Assembly: GCF_947492715.1 (NCBI RefSeq)
Contig: NZ_CANLNS010000001.1
Coordinates: 682,001 to 746,000, forward strand
Reading direction: 5' to 3'
Source: an uncultured Psychroserpens sp.
GTDB lineage: Bacteria; Bacteroidota; Bacteroidia; Flavobacteriales; Flavobacteriaceae
DNA: 64,000 nt
Positions within the stretch are counted from its first letter, which is position 1, and each line of letters begins with the position of its first letter. The position numbers and the translations under genes are program-made. Below, one piece after another: positions 8,912-18,704 of this stretch. The notes beneath the pieces were generated by a model, which was not told the origin of the DNA, made no database searches, and worked only from the letters and a program-made list of their open reading frames with translations.

Positions 8912-11149
8912 CTAAAACCAAAAACCAATATTAAAGTACCAAATACTTTTACGTAGCTCTGGAGAATAACTAAATTTAGCTTGGATTGGCCCTAAAAATG
9001 TTTCAATTCCATAGCCCACGCCATAACCTCTAAAATCTGGTAGTGTAAACCATTCTCCCGATTCAAAAATATCATTATCCATATTGGCCCAATTGGCTTC
9101 TAGTGTTATGTGATTTTTATTAAACACCTCATAATCTAGACACGCGTATGCTTTTACATAACTATTTCCAGTTAACGAAATAAAGTCATACCCTAAAAAC
9201 GGAATAAAATTATTAATGAGGTCATTGCCATAACCACCAAGGGCAAAATCTAAGGTCTGCGTAGAATTATCTCCTAGTTTAAAACCGCCACTCGTTTGAA
9301 GATTAACACTCATTTTATCTGAAAAGCTAAAAGCATATCCAATTTCGGCCTTAGCAATTGCAAAACGGTCAAATTCTTTATTAAAGTTTGATGCAAAGAG
9401 GTATGAATGAAAGTTACCACTAAAAAAAATACCATTTGACGGATAATATTTATTATCATAAGTATCCAATTTCAATGATCCAAAAACACTAAAATAATCT
9501 GTATTCTCAAAGACAAACTCATCTGTTTCGGTATCTATTGTTATAGTTTCAGATTTAATATTTAGACGTTTATGTTCGGCACCAATGCTAAGCGCGAAAT
9601 CTTTTCTAAACAGTGTTTGCAAATAAAACTGATTTGTTTGATCTCGTAATTTAACTTCTAGTTTATTTATTCCTGTAGCCGTTATTTGAGCGTCATCTAG
9701 CAATAATTCGGCATTAATACTTTTTTTAAATTGATTATATCTTGACTTTATACCTATACTCCAGTAAAATCCTTTATCAATAAGATACTCAAAATTATAC
9801 CGCACATTATCACCCAAAATGACATCAAGTGAAGCCATATCATTGTCAAAAAGCAAACGTTTCTTTGTGAAATTAACCAAAGCTGCACTTTTATATAAAT
9901 CGTCAAAATGTATACCCAATTTTAAAAACGTAGATACTCTACTCTCTTCAAGTTTAGCATTAAGATCATAGCCTTCTTTATTTGGTGATTTTTTAAAATC
10001 ATACTGAAAGGCATCAAAATTATTTGTAGCCACAAGGTTATTTACGCCTCTATCAAAATCTGAATAGCTTACCTTCTCATTTCCTTTTATCTTTAATTTT
10101 CCGAGTATATAAGAGCGTGTATATTGACTATTTCCACTCAAATAGATATCATTAATGCGAATACTATCCTTGTTAACTACACGAACTTGTTTTGTTTTAT
10201 CTTCCGAACTCATTTTTGGTAATGTAGACAGTGCTTCTAATTGTGCTAAAGCAGCTACCTCTCCATTTTCAATAATTTTCTTTCCTTCACTAAATGAGAC
10301 TACCGAAAAACCTTTAATATCGGGTTTGATATAAATATCTGTCTTTTTAGATTTCAACTTCATATCATTAATTGTTCTAAAATTATTGATTTGAAGAAGT
10401 ACATCTGGAGCCGAGGTCATCTCCTCTCGTGTGGCCAATCCATCTTGAACGTCGACACCTATTATGATATCCATTCCTTTTGCCCTAAGTTCATCTATTG
10501 GATAATTGTTTACAACTCCTCCATCAATAAGTAATCGACCATCAATATTTACGGGTTGAAACAATGACGGAAATGCTCCACTCGCTGTAACATTAAGTGG
10601 CAAATTTCCTGAATCGAGCATAACTGGCTCTCCAGTTTCCACATTTGTAGCAATACAAAAAAATGGGATTGGTAAATTATCAAAATCGTCAATTTCACTA
10701 ACATGAAGTGTTAGCTTAGATAATAAATTAAAAACATTTTGCCCTCTCGACAAGGCCGATGGCAACTTTAATTTAAACTTGTTAAAAGGGAGTGCTATGG
10801 CATATTTTTCGGTATTATTTCGTTCATAAAAATTCTTTGCCGATCGTGGTAAATTATCATTAATAACTTTATCAAAATCTAGACTTCCAAAAATAGAATC
10901 TAGTTGCTTTCCCGAATAACCAGCACAGTACAGCGACCCAACTATTGCTCCCATACTTGTTCCAGCAACATAATCTACTTTTATACCCAAACTATCAATC
11001 ACTTTAAGCGCTCCAATATGAGCGAACCCTTTGGCTCCACCTCCACTTAACACTAAACCAATCTTTGGTTTATCTGTTTCATTGTGAGTTTGTGCTTTCA
11101 TTGAAAACGCTAAACCTAATACGAATATGATAACAAGTATGTTTTTCAC
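8912..11149 (-). CDS. Patatin-like phospholipase with C-terminal outer-membrane barrel
   Basis: A 745-residue exported protein (signal MKNILVIIFVLGLAFSMKAQ). Residues about 28-230 form a patatin domain: the oxyanion loop GLVLSGGGAKGFAHIGAL, the nucleophile elbow GTSMG and the catalytic Asp in LIDGGVVNNYP. A POTRA-like segment (IYLSGNSQYTRSYILGKLKI, about 330-400) leads into a beta-barrel of the Omp85 type ending in an aromatic residue (YFNIGFWF). This is the layout of PlpD-like type Vd secreted lipases, where the barrel carries the lipase to the surface. Its ATG overlaps the uvrC stop by 4 bases, so translation is likely coupled. Confidence 0.92.
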   Translation of the reverse strand: MKNILVIIFVLGLAFSMKAQTHNETDKPKIGLVLSGGGAKGFAHIGALKVIDSLGIKVDYVAGTSMGAIVGSLYCAGYSGKQLDSIFGSLDFDKVINDNLPRSAKNFYERNNTEKYAIALPFNKFKLKLPSALSRGQNVFNLLSKLTLHVSEIDDFDNLPIPFFCIATNVETGEPVMLDSGNLPLNVTASGAFPSLFQPVNIDGRLLIDGGVVNNYPIDELRAKGMDIIIGVDVQDGLATREEMTSAPDVLLQINNFRTINDMKLKSKKTDIYIKPDIKGFSVVSFSEGKKIIENGEVAALAQLEALSTLPKMSSEDKTKQVRVVNKDSIRINDIYLSGNSQYTRSYILGKLKIKGNEKVSYSDFDRGVNNLVATNNFDAFQYDFKKSPNKEGYDLNAKLEESRVSTFLKLGIHFDDLYKSAALVNFTKKRLLFDNDMASLDVILGDNVRYNFEYLIDKGFYWSIGIKSRYNQFKKSINAELLLDDAQITATGINKLEVKLRDQTNQFYLQTLFRKDFALSIGAEHKRLNIKSETITIDTETDEFVFENTDYFSVFGSLKLDTYDNKYYPSNGIFFSGNFHSYLFASNFNKEFDRFAIAKAEIGYAFSFSDKMSVNLQTSGGFKLGDNSTQTLDFALGGYGNDLINNFIPFLGYDFISLTGNSYVKAYACLDYEVFNKNHITLEANWANMDNDIFESGEWFTLPDFRGYGVGYGIETFLGPIQAKFSYSPELRKSIWYFNIGFWF

Positions 11150-12939
11150 TTTTTACTGTAATAATCTATAATTTTTTGAGCTCTAGATACACCAACAACT
11201 TTTTCTAAATCTTCTTTTTTTGCTTCGGAAATGCGCTTTACCGACTTAAATTTCTTCATTAATGCTACAACCGTTTGCTCTCCTATTCCAGGAATAGTTT
11301 CGAGCTCTGTTGTAAGCGCACTCTTACTTCGACGATTTCGGTGATGTTCAATACCAAATCGATGTGCTTCGTTTCTTAATTGTTGAATAATTTTAAGCGT
11401 TTCGCTTTTTTTATCTAAATATAACGGAATTGGGTCATCTGGATAAAATAATTCTTCCAAACGCTTTGCAATTCCGATGATGGCAATTTTATCTCTTAAT
11501 TTTAAGGCATCTAAACTTTTTAAAGCCGAAGATAGTTGCCCTTTTCCTCCATCAATAATGATAAGTTGAGGTAAGGATTGTTTCTCATCCAGTAAACGCT
11601 TATAGCGTCTAAACACAACTTCTTCCATCGATGCGAAATCATCTGGACCTTCAACTGTTTTGATATTAAAATGTCTATAGTCTTTTTTACTTGGTTTCCC
11701 ATCTCTAAACACTACACAGGCAGCAACAGGGTGGGTTCCTTGTATATTTGAATTATCAAAGCATTCAATATGTCTAGGCTCTTCAGATAAACGCAAATCA
11801 GATTTCATTTGGCCCATAATACGATTAGCATGACGATCTGGGTCTATAATCTTTACTTGCTTAAAACGTTCCATGCGATAATACTTGGCATTTCTAAGCG
11901 ATAAATCTAAAATGTGTTTCTTATCTCCCAATTTAGGGACAGTCACTTTAATCTCATCTCCCAAATCAACTTTAAATGGCACATAAATCTCTTTAGATTT
12001 AGAGTTAAATCGCTGTCGTATTTCAGTAATCGATAACTCCAACAGTTCTTTGTCTGTTTCGTCTAATTTCTTTTTTATTTCTAAGGTATGTGACCTAATT
12101 ATGCTGCCATAAGATAATTGCAAAAAGTTAATGTAAGCATAGCTTTCATCACTCATTATACTAAACACATCAACATTACTAATTTTAGGGTTTACAATGG
12201 TTGACTTAGCTTGGTAATTCTCTAAAACCTCAATCTTTTCTTTAATGCGTTGAGCATCTTCAAACTGCATATCTTGAGCCAACCGTTTCATTTGGGACTT
12301 AAATTGAGACAGCGAATCTTTAAAATTTCCTTTTAAAATCTCTCGTATGGCCACAATACTATTATTGTAGTCTTCTTCAGTTTGTAAGTTTTCACATGGT
12401 CCTTTACAATTTCCTAAGTGATATTCTAAACAGACTTTATATTTACCAGCTTCAATTTTTTCTTTAGAAAGATTAAAATTGCACGTTCGTAATGGATATA
12501 GTCCTTTAATTAAATCGAGTAAGGTATGAACCGTTTTCATGCTTGTATAAGGTCCAAAATACTCCGAACCATCTTTATACACGCGACGCGTTGAAAACAC
12601 TCTTGGAAAACGTTCTTTTTTAATACAAATCCATGGATATGATTTGTCATCTTTAAGCAATACATTATAACGCGGTTTGTATTTCTTAATAAGGTTATTT
12701 TCTAATAATAAAGCATCTGTTTCTGTTTCAACAACAATATGTTTTACGCTAGCTATTTTCTTTACTAAAACTCTCGTTTTTCCATTATCGTGAGTTTTTG
12801 TGAAGTACGAACTCACACGTTTCTTGATGTTTTTAGCTTTTCCTACATAAATCAAATTATCATCGGCATCAAAATATTGATAGACACCAGGTTGGTGAGG
12901 CAAGGTTTTTAATTGTATCTCTAATGTAGGCTTTTGCAT
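11146..12939 (-). CDS. uvrC: Excinuclease ABC subunit C
   Basis: A 597-residue nucleotide-excision-repair nuclease that makes both cuts around a UvrB-bound lesion. Domain order is standard: the N-terminal GIY-YIG nuclease (QPGVYQYF...LIYVGKAKN, residues 15-40), a cysteine cluster (CNFNLSKEK...CLEYHLGNCKGPC, 150-180), the UVR motif (FEDAQRIKEKIEVLENY, about 205-225), the RNase H-like nuclease (IECFDNSNIQGTHPVA and IIIDGGKGQLSSA, about 375-465) and C-terminal helix-hairpin-helix motifs (IPGIGEQTVVALMKKF). The -7 element lies only 4 bases before its ATG, implying a leaderless mRNA. It is co-transcribed with the patatin-barrel gene. Confidence 0.97.
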   Translation of the reverse strand: MQKPTLEIQLKTLPHQPGVYQYFDADDNLIYVGKAKNIKKRVSSYFTKTHDNGKTRVLVKKIASVKHIVVETETDALLLENNLIKKYKPRYNVLLKDDKSYPWICIKKERFPRVFSTRRVYKDGSEYFGPYTSMKTVHTLLDLIKGLYPLRTCNFNLSKEKIEAGKYKVCLEYHLGNCKGPCENLQTEEDYNNSIVAIREILKGNFKDSLSQFKSQMKRLAQDMQFEDAQRIKEKIEVLENYQAKSTIVNPKISNVDVFSIMSDESYAYINFLQLSYGSIIRSHTLEIKKKLDETDKELLELSITEIRQRFNSKSKEIYVPFKVDLGDEIKVTVPKLGDKKHILDLSLRNAKYYRMERFKQVKIIDPDRHANRIMGQMKSDLRLSEEPRHIECFDNSNIQGTHPVAACVVFRDGKPSKKDYRHFNIKTVEGPDDFASMEEVVFRRYKRLLDEKQSLPQLIIIDGGKGQLSSALKSLDALKLRDKIAIIGIAKRLEELFYPDDPIPLYLDKKSETLKIIQQLRNEAHRFGIEHHRNRRSKSALTTELETIPGIGEQTVVALMKKFKSVKRISEAKKEDLEKVVGVSRAQKIIDYYSKK

Positions 12940-12943
12940 TACT

Positions 12944-12951
12944 CAAAGGTA
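12944..12951 (-). promoter_or_regulatory. Candidate -7 element TACCTTTG for uvrC
   Basis: The complement reads TACCTTTG, then AGTA, then the uvrC ATG. A start site 4-7 bases beyond the box would fall on or beside the start codon. No TTTG is seen near -33. Confidence 0.45.
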
Positions 12952-13060
12952 AATGAAAAGCTCCTACTGTAAAAATTAAATACTAACCTATTTTAGTATA
13001 TTGCAACATAGTAAATTGAGTTTGATTGATGCGAAAAGTCAAACACTATAAACACCTCTT

Positions 13061-13936
13061 ATGAATATTGTTATTTTATCCAGAAATCCGCAGTTATATT
13101 CTACGCAACGTTTGGTGAAAGAAGGTGAACATCGAGGTCACGAGATGGAGGTTATAGACCCTCTTAAATGCGATATTATTATTGAAAAAGAGAAGCCAAC
13201 CATCTACTATAAAGATCGTTATTTAGATTATGTAGATGCTATCATACCTCGAATTGGTGCTTCAGTTACTTTTTATGGTTGCGCTTTGGTACGACAGTTT
13301 GAAATGATGGGCGTTTTTACAATTGTTACTTCAGATGCAATATTGCGATCTCGAGATAAATTAAGAAGCCTGCAACGCTTAAGCAAAGCAGGCATTGGGA
13401 TGCCAAAAACGGTATTTACTAACTATTCTAGAGATGTTGAAGAAGTTATTGAGCATGTTGGAGGAACTCCTGTAATTATCAAACTTCTAGAGGGTACTCA
13501 AGGTTTAGGAGTTGTATTAGCCGAAACTAAAAATGCCGCAGAATCTGTTTTGGAAGCATTTAATGGGCTCCAAGCTAGAGTGATTGTACAAGAATATATT
13601 AAAGAAGCTAAAGGCGCAGATATTAGAGCACTTGTTGTTGACGGACAAGTAGTTGGCGCAATGAAAAGGCAAGGAAAAGAAGGTGAGTTTAGATCAAACT
13701 TACATCGTGGTGGAACTGCCTCCATCATAAAATTAAATACCGATGAATTACGCGTAGCAATGAATGCTTCAAGAGCATTGAAATTACCCGTTTGTGGTGT
13801 TGACATGTTGCAATCTGGACGTGGCCCTTTACTATTAGAAGTAAATTCTACACCAGGATTGGAAGGGATAGAAACTGCAACAGAAAAAAATATTGCTAGA
13901 GCCATCATCACGTTTATAGAACGTAATAGAAAATAA
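13061..13936 (+). CDS. rimK: RimK-type ATP-grasp glutamate ligase (ribosomal protein S6 modification)
   Basis: A 291-residue ATP-grasp ligase of the RimK family, which adds glutamate residues to the C-terminus of ribosomal protein S6 in E. coli. The N-terminal domain carries [20 protein letters not shown]. The ATP-binding region includes [19 protein letters not shown] (about 138-156), [20 protein letters not shown], the FRSNLHRGG loop, and metal ligands in [15 protein letters not shown] near the end. The stop codon directly abuts the ATG of the next gene, a zinc carboxypeptidase-like protein. S6 as target is inferred from the family; no rpsF is nearby to confirm it. Confidence 0.93.
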   Translation: MNIVILSRNPQLYSTQRLVKEGEHRGHEMEVIDPLKCDIIIEKEKPTIYYKDRYLDYVDAIIPRIGASVTFYGCALVRQFEMMGVFTIVTSDAILRSRDKLRSLQRLSKAGIGMPKTVFTNYSRDVEEVIEHVGGTPVIIKLLEGTQGLGVVLAETKNAAESVLEAFNGLQARVIVQEYIKEAKGADIRALVVDGQVVGAMKRQGKEGEFRSNLHRGGTASIIKLNTDELRVAMNASRALKLPVCGVDMLQSGRGPLLLEVNSTPGLEGIETATEKNIARAIITFIERNRK

Positions 13937-14908
13937 ATGAGCGACAAAGACATATTAGAAATTTTAGGCGAAAATGTTGCCTTAGGAAAAAGTAAAACAG
14001 TTAGCTTCAATGTGGCTAAACTCCATACACAAAATACCATTGATGTTCCGGTAATTATTGAGCGTTCTAAAAAACCTGGACCTACAGTTTTAATTACGGC
14101 TGGTATTCATGGAGATGAAGTTAACGGCGTTGAAATTGTTAGGCAAATTATTGCTAAAGGGATTAACAAACCGAAAAGAGGAACCATTATTTGTGTTCCT
14201 GTTATTAATGTTTTCGGGTTTATACATATGGATCGTGAATTTCCTGATGGTCGTGATTTGAATCGCGTATTTCCAGGAATAAAAGGAGGATCGTTAGCCA
14301 GTAGAGTTGCCTTTAAATTAGTCACTGAAATTTTACCTCATGCAGATTTGGTAATGGATTTTCACACTGGTGGAGCCGATCGCTTCAATGCTGCTCAGGT
14401 AAGAATCATTAAAGGTGAAAAGAATCTAAAAAAACTAGCCCAAGTATTTGGCGCTCCTTTTGTTCTATACTCTAAAAACCTCAATAAATCGTTTCGAAAT
14501 ACCTGCTACAAATTAGGCATTCCTGTTTTACTCTTTGAAGGAGGAAAGTCCTTCAATATTGATAATACTATTACCAATACTGGTGTTAATGGTGCAAAGC
14601 GCGTATTGAATCATCTAGATATGCTTAGTAGCAAGTTTAAGGTTTCTGAGCCTAAAAAATCATGTGTATTTATTTCAAACAGTAAGTGGATTCGTGCTAA
14701 CTACTCTGGAATGTTTAAGTCTTCAGTGAAAATTAACGCACATGTTTCTAAGGGAGATGTTATTGGTCATATTACAGATCCTTATGGAAGTTTTAATCAC
14801 TTCGTCAAAGCACCAAATGATGGCTATATCTTTAATATTAACGAATCGCCAATTATTTATCAAGGGGACGCTATTTTTCATATTTCAACAGCTTTAAAGA
14901 ATGACTAA
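13937..14908 (+). CDS. Succinylglutamate desuccinylase / aspartoacylase-family zinc hydrolase
   Basis: A 323-residue M14-type zinc enzyme. The metal ligands are visible: H58 and E61 in AGIHGDEVNGVEI and H143 in MDFHTGG. DREFPDGRDLNRVFPG matches the substrate-binding segment of the family, and a C-terminal beta-rich domain (about 235-323; HVSKGDVIGHITDPYG) resembles a biotinyl/lipoyl-like fold. Family members hydrolyse N-acyl amino acids such as succinylglutamate or N-acetylaspartate. It begins at the base after the rimK stop and overlaps the next gene by 8 bases, so it is translated with rimK. Context suggests it acts on glutamylated peptides, perhaps trimming tails that RimK adds. That is inference. 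Confidence 0.85.
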   Translation: MSDKDILEILGENVALGKSKTVSFNVAKLHTQNTIDVPVIIERSKKPGPTVLITAGIHGDEVNGVEIVRQIIAKGINKPKRGTIICVPVINVFGFIHMDREFPDGRDLNRVFPGIKGGSLASRVAFKLVTEILPHADLVMDFHTGGADRFNAAQVRIIKGEKNLKKLAQVFGAPFVLYSKNLNKSFRNTCYKLGIPVLLFEGGKSFNIDNTITNTGVNGAKRVLNHLDMLSSKFKVSEPKKSCVFISNSKWIRANYSGMFKSSVKINAHVSKGDVIGHITDPYGSFNHFVKAPNDGYIFNINESPIIYQGDAIFHISTALKND

Positions 14909-15464
14909 GGCCGAATTGCGAAAAACATATAAATTACTTCGGAAGACACTTTCAGAAGAACACATAGAGGAGCGAAGTTTACAAATTGCAAATCAACTTC
15001 TTACCTTGACTATTTGGGACTTTAATTTCTATCACATTTTCTTGTCTATTGAAGAACACAAGGAAGTAAATACTGCATATATTTTAAACATTCTTGCTGG
15101 TAAAGACAAACATATAGTAATCTCTAAAAGCGATTTTTCTACCCTAGAAATGTCTCATTATTTACTTACCGATAACACAAAAATTAAAAAAAATGAATGG
15201 AATATTCCTGAACCAATAAACGGTATTCCTATTGATACTTCTCAAATTGATGTCGTCTTTATTCCGTTATTAGCTTTTGATAGATTAGGCAATCGTGTTG
15301 GTTATGGCAAAGGGTTTTACGACAGATTTTTAGCCAAATGTAAACCTGAAACGATTAAAATAGGCTTGTCTTTTTTTGATGCTGAAACTGAGGTTTTTGA
15401 AACTGCACCAGATGATATTAGGTTGGATTATTGCGTGACAGCCGATACTATTTTCACTTTTTAA
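14901..15464 (+). CDS. 5-formyltetrahydrofolate cyclo-ligase
   Basis: A 187-residue ATP-dependent enzyme that converts 5-formyl-THF to 5,10-methenyl-THF in one-carbon metabolism. The basic N-terminus (MTKAELRKTYKLLRKTLS) and the C-terminal substrate-binding signature VVFIPLLAFDRLGNRVGYGK followed by GFYDRFL are diagnostic. Length is standard. The start overlaps the 3' end of the zinc hydrolase gene by 8 bases, making a three-gene rimK unit. It converges with the T9SS gene, the two stop codons being 5 bases apart with no obvious hairpin between. Confidence 0.94.
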   Translation: MTKAELRKTYKLLRKTLSEEHIEERSLQIANQLLTLTIWDFNFYHIFLSIEEHKEVNTAYILNILAGKDKHIVISKSDFSTLEMSHYLLTDNTKIKKNEWNIPEPINGIPIDTSQIDVVFIPLLAFDRLGNRVGYGKGFYDRFLAKCKPETIKIGLSFFDAETEVFETAPDDIRLDYCVTADTIFTF

Positions 15465-15469
15465 ATAAC

Positions 15470-17782
15470 TTAACGTTTCAAGGTAAAGTGCCCAGAATAT
15501 CGTTTCCCGTTTTGTCTTTCAAGTACAAACCAATAATCACTGCTTAACATTTTCGTCCCATTAAAAGTGCCATCCCAGCCAATGTCAGTAGCACTTAGCT
15601 CTTTTAAGAGTTTACCATATCGATTAAAAATAAATATCTTATTTATTGGCTCTCTAAATCCATTAATAATTTGCCAAGTATCATGATACCCATCCCCATT
15701 TGGTGTGAAATATTTTTGATATCCTAAGAGATAGACTGATTCTGACACTATTCCACAACCTCGTTTATCCCTTACATAAACAGTATAGTCATATGCGCTA
15801 AGATTGGTAAACGTATTAGAGTCCTGAAAAACAAATCCATTTATAGAATATTCGTAATCTCCATTACCTTCAACATTAACGATAATTGCATTCGTTCCGT
15901 TTGTTAAATCTATTGTTTCTATTTCTGTTATGGTTGCTTCATTAGAGGCAATGACTGTTACAGTTTTCATTGTATTGCAAATAACATCTCCATAATTATT
16001 TGAAACAGTTACCGTGTAGTTACCTGGAGCATCTACTATAATTGATGAGCTTATTTCTCCCGTTGACCACAAATAGCTATCATATCCATCATCTGCAATA
16101 ATTTCTACACTACCATCTTCGCACAAATACCACGTGTCTGCCATTGATAAAGAAGAAAAATCACCCACTTCGTTGACTTGAAACGATGTCGTATCATAGC
16201 AATATGGAAAACCTGTAAGTTCTAATCTAGCGTATATAATTTGCGGATTTGAAGTGTTTACAAAACTAGTGCCAATAGGATTGGTATTATTGTCAGCCTC
16301 AATTTGTGATAAGTGATATGTAAGGGTAGTTGCGGTTGGTGACTGTCCGTTTAGAATAGATGTATTTTGAATACTTAGATCAATGTCTTGGCCATAGCAA
16401 ACATATAAATCCTCTGCGTGATGTGCTACAGGAGTATCATATATGATGACGGTTTGGTATAACGATAAAGTTTGAGTACCATTAATTAGGTTAACGGAAA
16501 CTTCGTAAGTTCCTGGTGCAGAAAAAACATGCGAAGGCGTCACATCTGTTGATATATTATTAGCACCTGAGGCTGGGTCATCAAAGTTCCAAATAATGGT
16601 GTCAAACGCTCTATTATTTGTTAAAGAAAACTGCGTACTTGAACCAAAACAAGCTGGGTCAAATCGAATACGATCTAAAAAAAATGTTGGTACAAAATTA
16701 GGGAGTCCTTCCTTACAGATTGCTCCATTTAAATATAAATGATCACTTATGAAATTAGCACCTATTCCACCTAAATTATTTGGATATTCTATAACTGAAA
16801 GATATGGACTATCTCTATTGGCGATATAGATTTTACCATCTGGAGCCAATTGAGCACCAAAATACATGAATTGATCTGTATTAAGTTGAAACTTAGAGCT
16901 AATAATACCAGATGTAGGCTGCGCTTGTAAATTGTACTGATATATAAAGCTATTTGCTACGGAGTATAGTACCTTACTATTTGGAGAAAACTCAACGCCA
17001 CTATAAATGTCGTCACTATCTAATGTAATAGGGTTAGAAACCGCTCCTGTTGAGGCATCAAAATCAAATAACTGAAGTGCTAAATGCACACTACCTATTG
17101 CCAGTTTAGTACCATCAGGAGAGATTTTCATTGATCCTTGAAAAGCATTAGAATGATCATTTGCTCCAATATTTGCTCCACCCGGACTGATTACAGCAGT
17201 GTGATTTACTCCTGCTGCCGACACATTATAACTTATAAACTCATTAGCATCCCATTTATGACTCACTATCCAATATTCATTAGACGTTGAACTTTTAGTG
17301 GCTGTAATCATTTCTGGGGTTGGGCTATGTAAAAAAATATTTTTTGCTGATGTTACGCCACCAAGTCCATCATCTAGTGTCATATTAACTTCAGAGTACT
17401 GCAGGCCATTAGGTTCAGTTTCATGATCGATGGTAAAAATATAATAGATATTTGTGTCTTGTGGGTTAGGTACTATAATAGCCGATTGAAAACTACTTAA
17501 ACCACCTTTTAAACCTTCTCCATTAAACATTATGTCGTGTGCTCTATTCCACACTGTAATACCATCTGTATAAAACAACAAATTACCCTCAAAATCAGAC
17601 ATCACTGCACTACCTTCTCGAGCATTCATTTGGCTATTCGATAAAATAACTGGACTTCCATTATTAAAATCTAGTCCTGCATATTTACCAAAATACCAAA
17701 TATTCGCTTCATTCTGAGAACACACCAAAGAAGAAAAAAGCACGAAAATAAGAGGCACTACTTTTTTAAAAAGAAGCTCCAT
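15470..17782 (-). CDS. T9SS type B sorting-domain surface protein with PKD domain
   Basis: The call starts at MELLFKKVVPLIFVLFSSLV, a good signal peptide; an ATG 42 bases upstream (17824) would add a charged leader and is unlikely. The mature protein begins with a beta-propeller-like region (NIWYFGKYAGLDF, then repeated strand segments to about residue 340). A PKD-like domain follows (IIWNFDDPASGAN...VFSAPGTYEVSVNLI, about 390-460), then immunoglobulin-like segments. The C-terminus is the type B gliding-motility-associated sorting domain (KYFTPNGDGYHDTWQI and IFIFNRYGKLLKEL). It should cross the outer membrane by the type IX system and stay on or leave the surface. Ligand or function unknown. 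Confidence 0.92.
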   Translation of the reverse strand: MELLFKKVVPLIFVLFSSLVCSQNEANIWYFGKYAGLDFNNGSPVILSNSQMNAREGSAVMSDFEGNLLFYTDGITVWNRAHDIMFNGEGLKGGLSSFQSAIIVPNPQDTNIYYIFTIDHETEPNGLQYSEVNMTLDDGLGGVTSAKNIFLHSPTPEMITATKSSTSNEYWIVSHKWDANEFISYNVSAAGVNHTAVISPGGANIGANDHSNAFQGSMKISPDGTKLAIGSVHLALQLFDFDASTGAVSNPITLDSDDIYSGVEFSPNSKVLYSVANSFIYQYNLQAQPTSGIISSKFQLNTDQFMYFGAQLAPDGKIYIANRDSPYLSVIEYPNNLGGIGANFISDHLYLNGAICKEGLPNFVPTFFLDRIRFDPACFGSSTQFSLTNNRAFDTIIWNFDDPASGANNISTDVTPSHVFSAPGTYEVSVNLINGTQTLSLYQTVIIYDTPVAHHAEDLYVCYGQDIDLSIQNTSILNGQSPTATTLTYHLSQIEADNNTNPIGTSFVNTSNPQIIYARLELTGFPYCYDTTSFQVNEVGDFSSLSMADTWYLCEDGSVEIIADDGYDSYLWSTGEISSSIIVDAPGNYTVTVSNNYGDVICNTMKTVTVIASNEATITEIETIDLTNGTNAIIVNVEGNGDYEYSINGFVFQDSNTFTNLSAYDYTVYVRDKRGCGIVSESVYLLGYQKYFTPNGDGYHDTWQIINGFREPINKIFIFNRYGKLLKELSATDIGWDGTFNGTKMLSSDYWFVLERQNGKRYSGHFTLKR

Positions 17783-18016
17783 CTTTCTTTTCTTTAACCT
17801 ACATTCAGATAATAAAAATGACATAATTAAACAACCATACTTTAGAAAAATACAACGAAAACCGTTAATATTATAAGCATTACACTTACTAGACTCTTGC
17901 TTTGTAAAAAGGTTGCGTGTATATAATATTTTTTAGAAGAAGTATTTCAATTTGTTTTGATGACACCTCATTAGAATCTTTCTCAAGAACTCAAACTTCC
18001 AGTGATTTCAAGGGGC

Positions 18017-18631
18017 TCAAGATTTAAAAGCGCGTTTATTAAAGAAAATTAATATCCCAATACCTGTACTAATGGCCATATCTGCAATATTAAAAACTGG
18101 GTCAAAAAAGGTAAAATATTGCCCTCCATAAAACGGAATCCAATCTGGTAATACACCACTCCACATAGGAAAGTGAAGCATATCTACCACATGACCATGA
18201 AATAAAGAGTCATAACCCTGTTCTGGCATAAAAGTAGCAATTTGACCGTGACTGGAATCAAAAATCACACCGTAGAATACAGAGTCAATAATATTCCCTA
18301 ATGCGCCAGCCAGAATAAGAGCAATAGCAAAAATCAAAATTCTGGAGTTCTTATTCATTATAGATTTTTTGAGCCAATACCCTATTCCGATAACGGCTAA
18401 AATTCTAAAAACAGTCAAACAAACTTTTGCCGTTCTATCAGAAATTGAAGGAATAAAATCGCTAATTTTTGTTCCCCAAGCCATACCTTCATTCTCTACA
18501 AATGCAATTTGAAACCAGCTAAATATTTCTAATTTATCATTGAGTGCAAAATGTGTTTTAATATAGAATTTACTTATCTGGTCAATAAGTAAAATAATTA
18601 CGATAAGTAAAGTGGCTTTTTTTAAAGACAT
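18017..18631 (-). CDS. lspA: Lipoprotein signal peptidase
   Basis: A 204-residue inner-membrane aspartyl protease (signal peptidase II) that removes signal peptides from diacylated prolipoproteins. Four membrane helices are apparent. The two catalytic aspartates sit in GALGNIIDSVFYG and FNIADMAISTG, and the N-terminal helix begins ATLLIVIILLIDQISKFYIK. It is longer than the roughly 165 residues of E. coli LspA because of an extended periplasmic loop (about 128-165), common in Bacteroidota. A TATTTTTG box precedes it. Confidence 0.96.
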   Translation of the reverse strand: MSLKKATLLIVIILLIDQISKFYIKTHFALNDKLEIFSWFQIAFVENEGMAWGTKISDFIPSISDRTAKVCLTVFRILAVIGIGYWLKKSIMNKNSRILIFAIALILAGALGNIIDSVFYGVIFDSSHGQIATFMPEQGYDSLFHGHVVDMLHFPMWSGVLPDWIPFYGGQYFTFFDPVFNIADMAISTGIGILIFFNKRAFKS

Positions 18632-18650
18632 TGCTTAGGTTTAGGCATCA

Positions 18651-18658
18651 CAAAAATA
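18651..18658 (-). promoter_or_regulatory. Candidate -7 element TATTTTTG for lspA
   Basis: The complement gives an exact TAnnTTTG match 19 bases before the lspA start codon, just downstream of the terminator of the preceding gene, so lspA is probably transcribed on its own. Confidence 0.5.
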
Positions 18659-18704
18659 GTATTATTATTGTTAACGTTAATGAGGCCATACAATTGTTAT
18701 ATAT

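Noticed and set aside
12997-13004. TATATTGC as the -7 box of rimK
   Set aside because: It departs from TAnnTTTG in the conserved last bases. The same string occurs before the TonB receptor, but two cases are too few to propose a variant box.
12952-13060. SOS-type operator upstream of uvrC, matching the cassette repeats
   Set aside because: The spacer has TACTGTAAAAATTA, which only loosely resembles TTACTACAAATA. No repeat or correct spacing is present.
13498-14040. A 180-codon open frame on the minus strand across rimK
   Set aside because: It is antisense to the ATP-grasp coding sequence and the zinc hydrolase start, and its translation is rich in Ser, Thr and Pro with no family resemblance. 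Codon bias of the real genes explains it.
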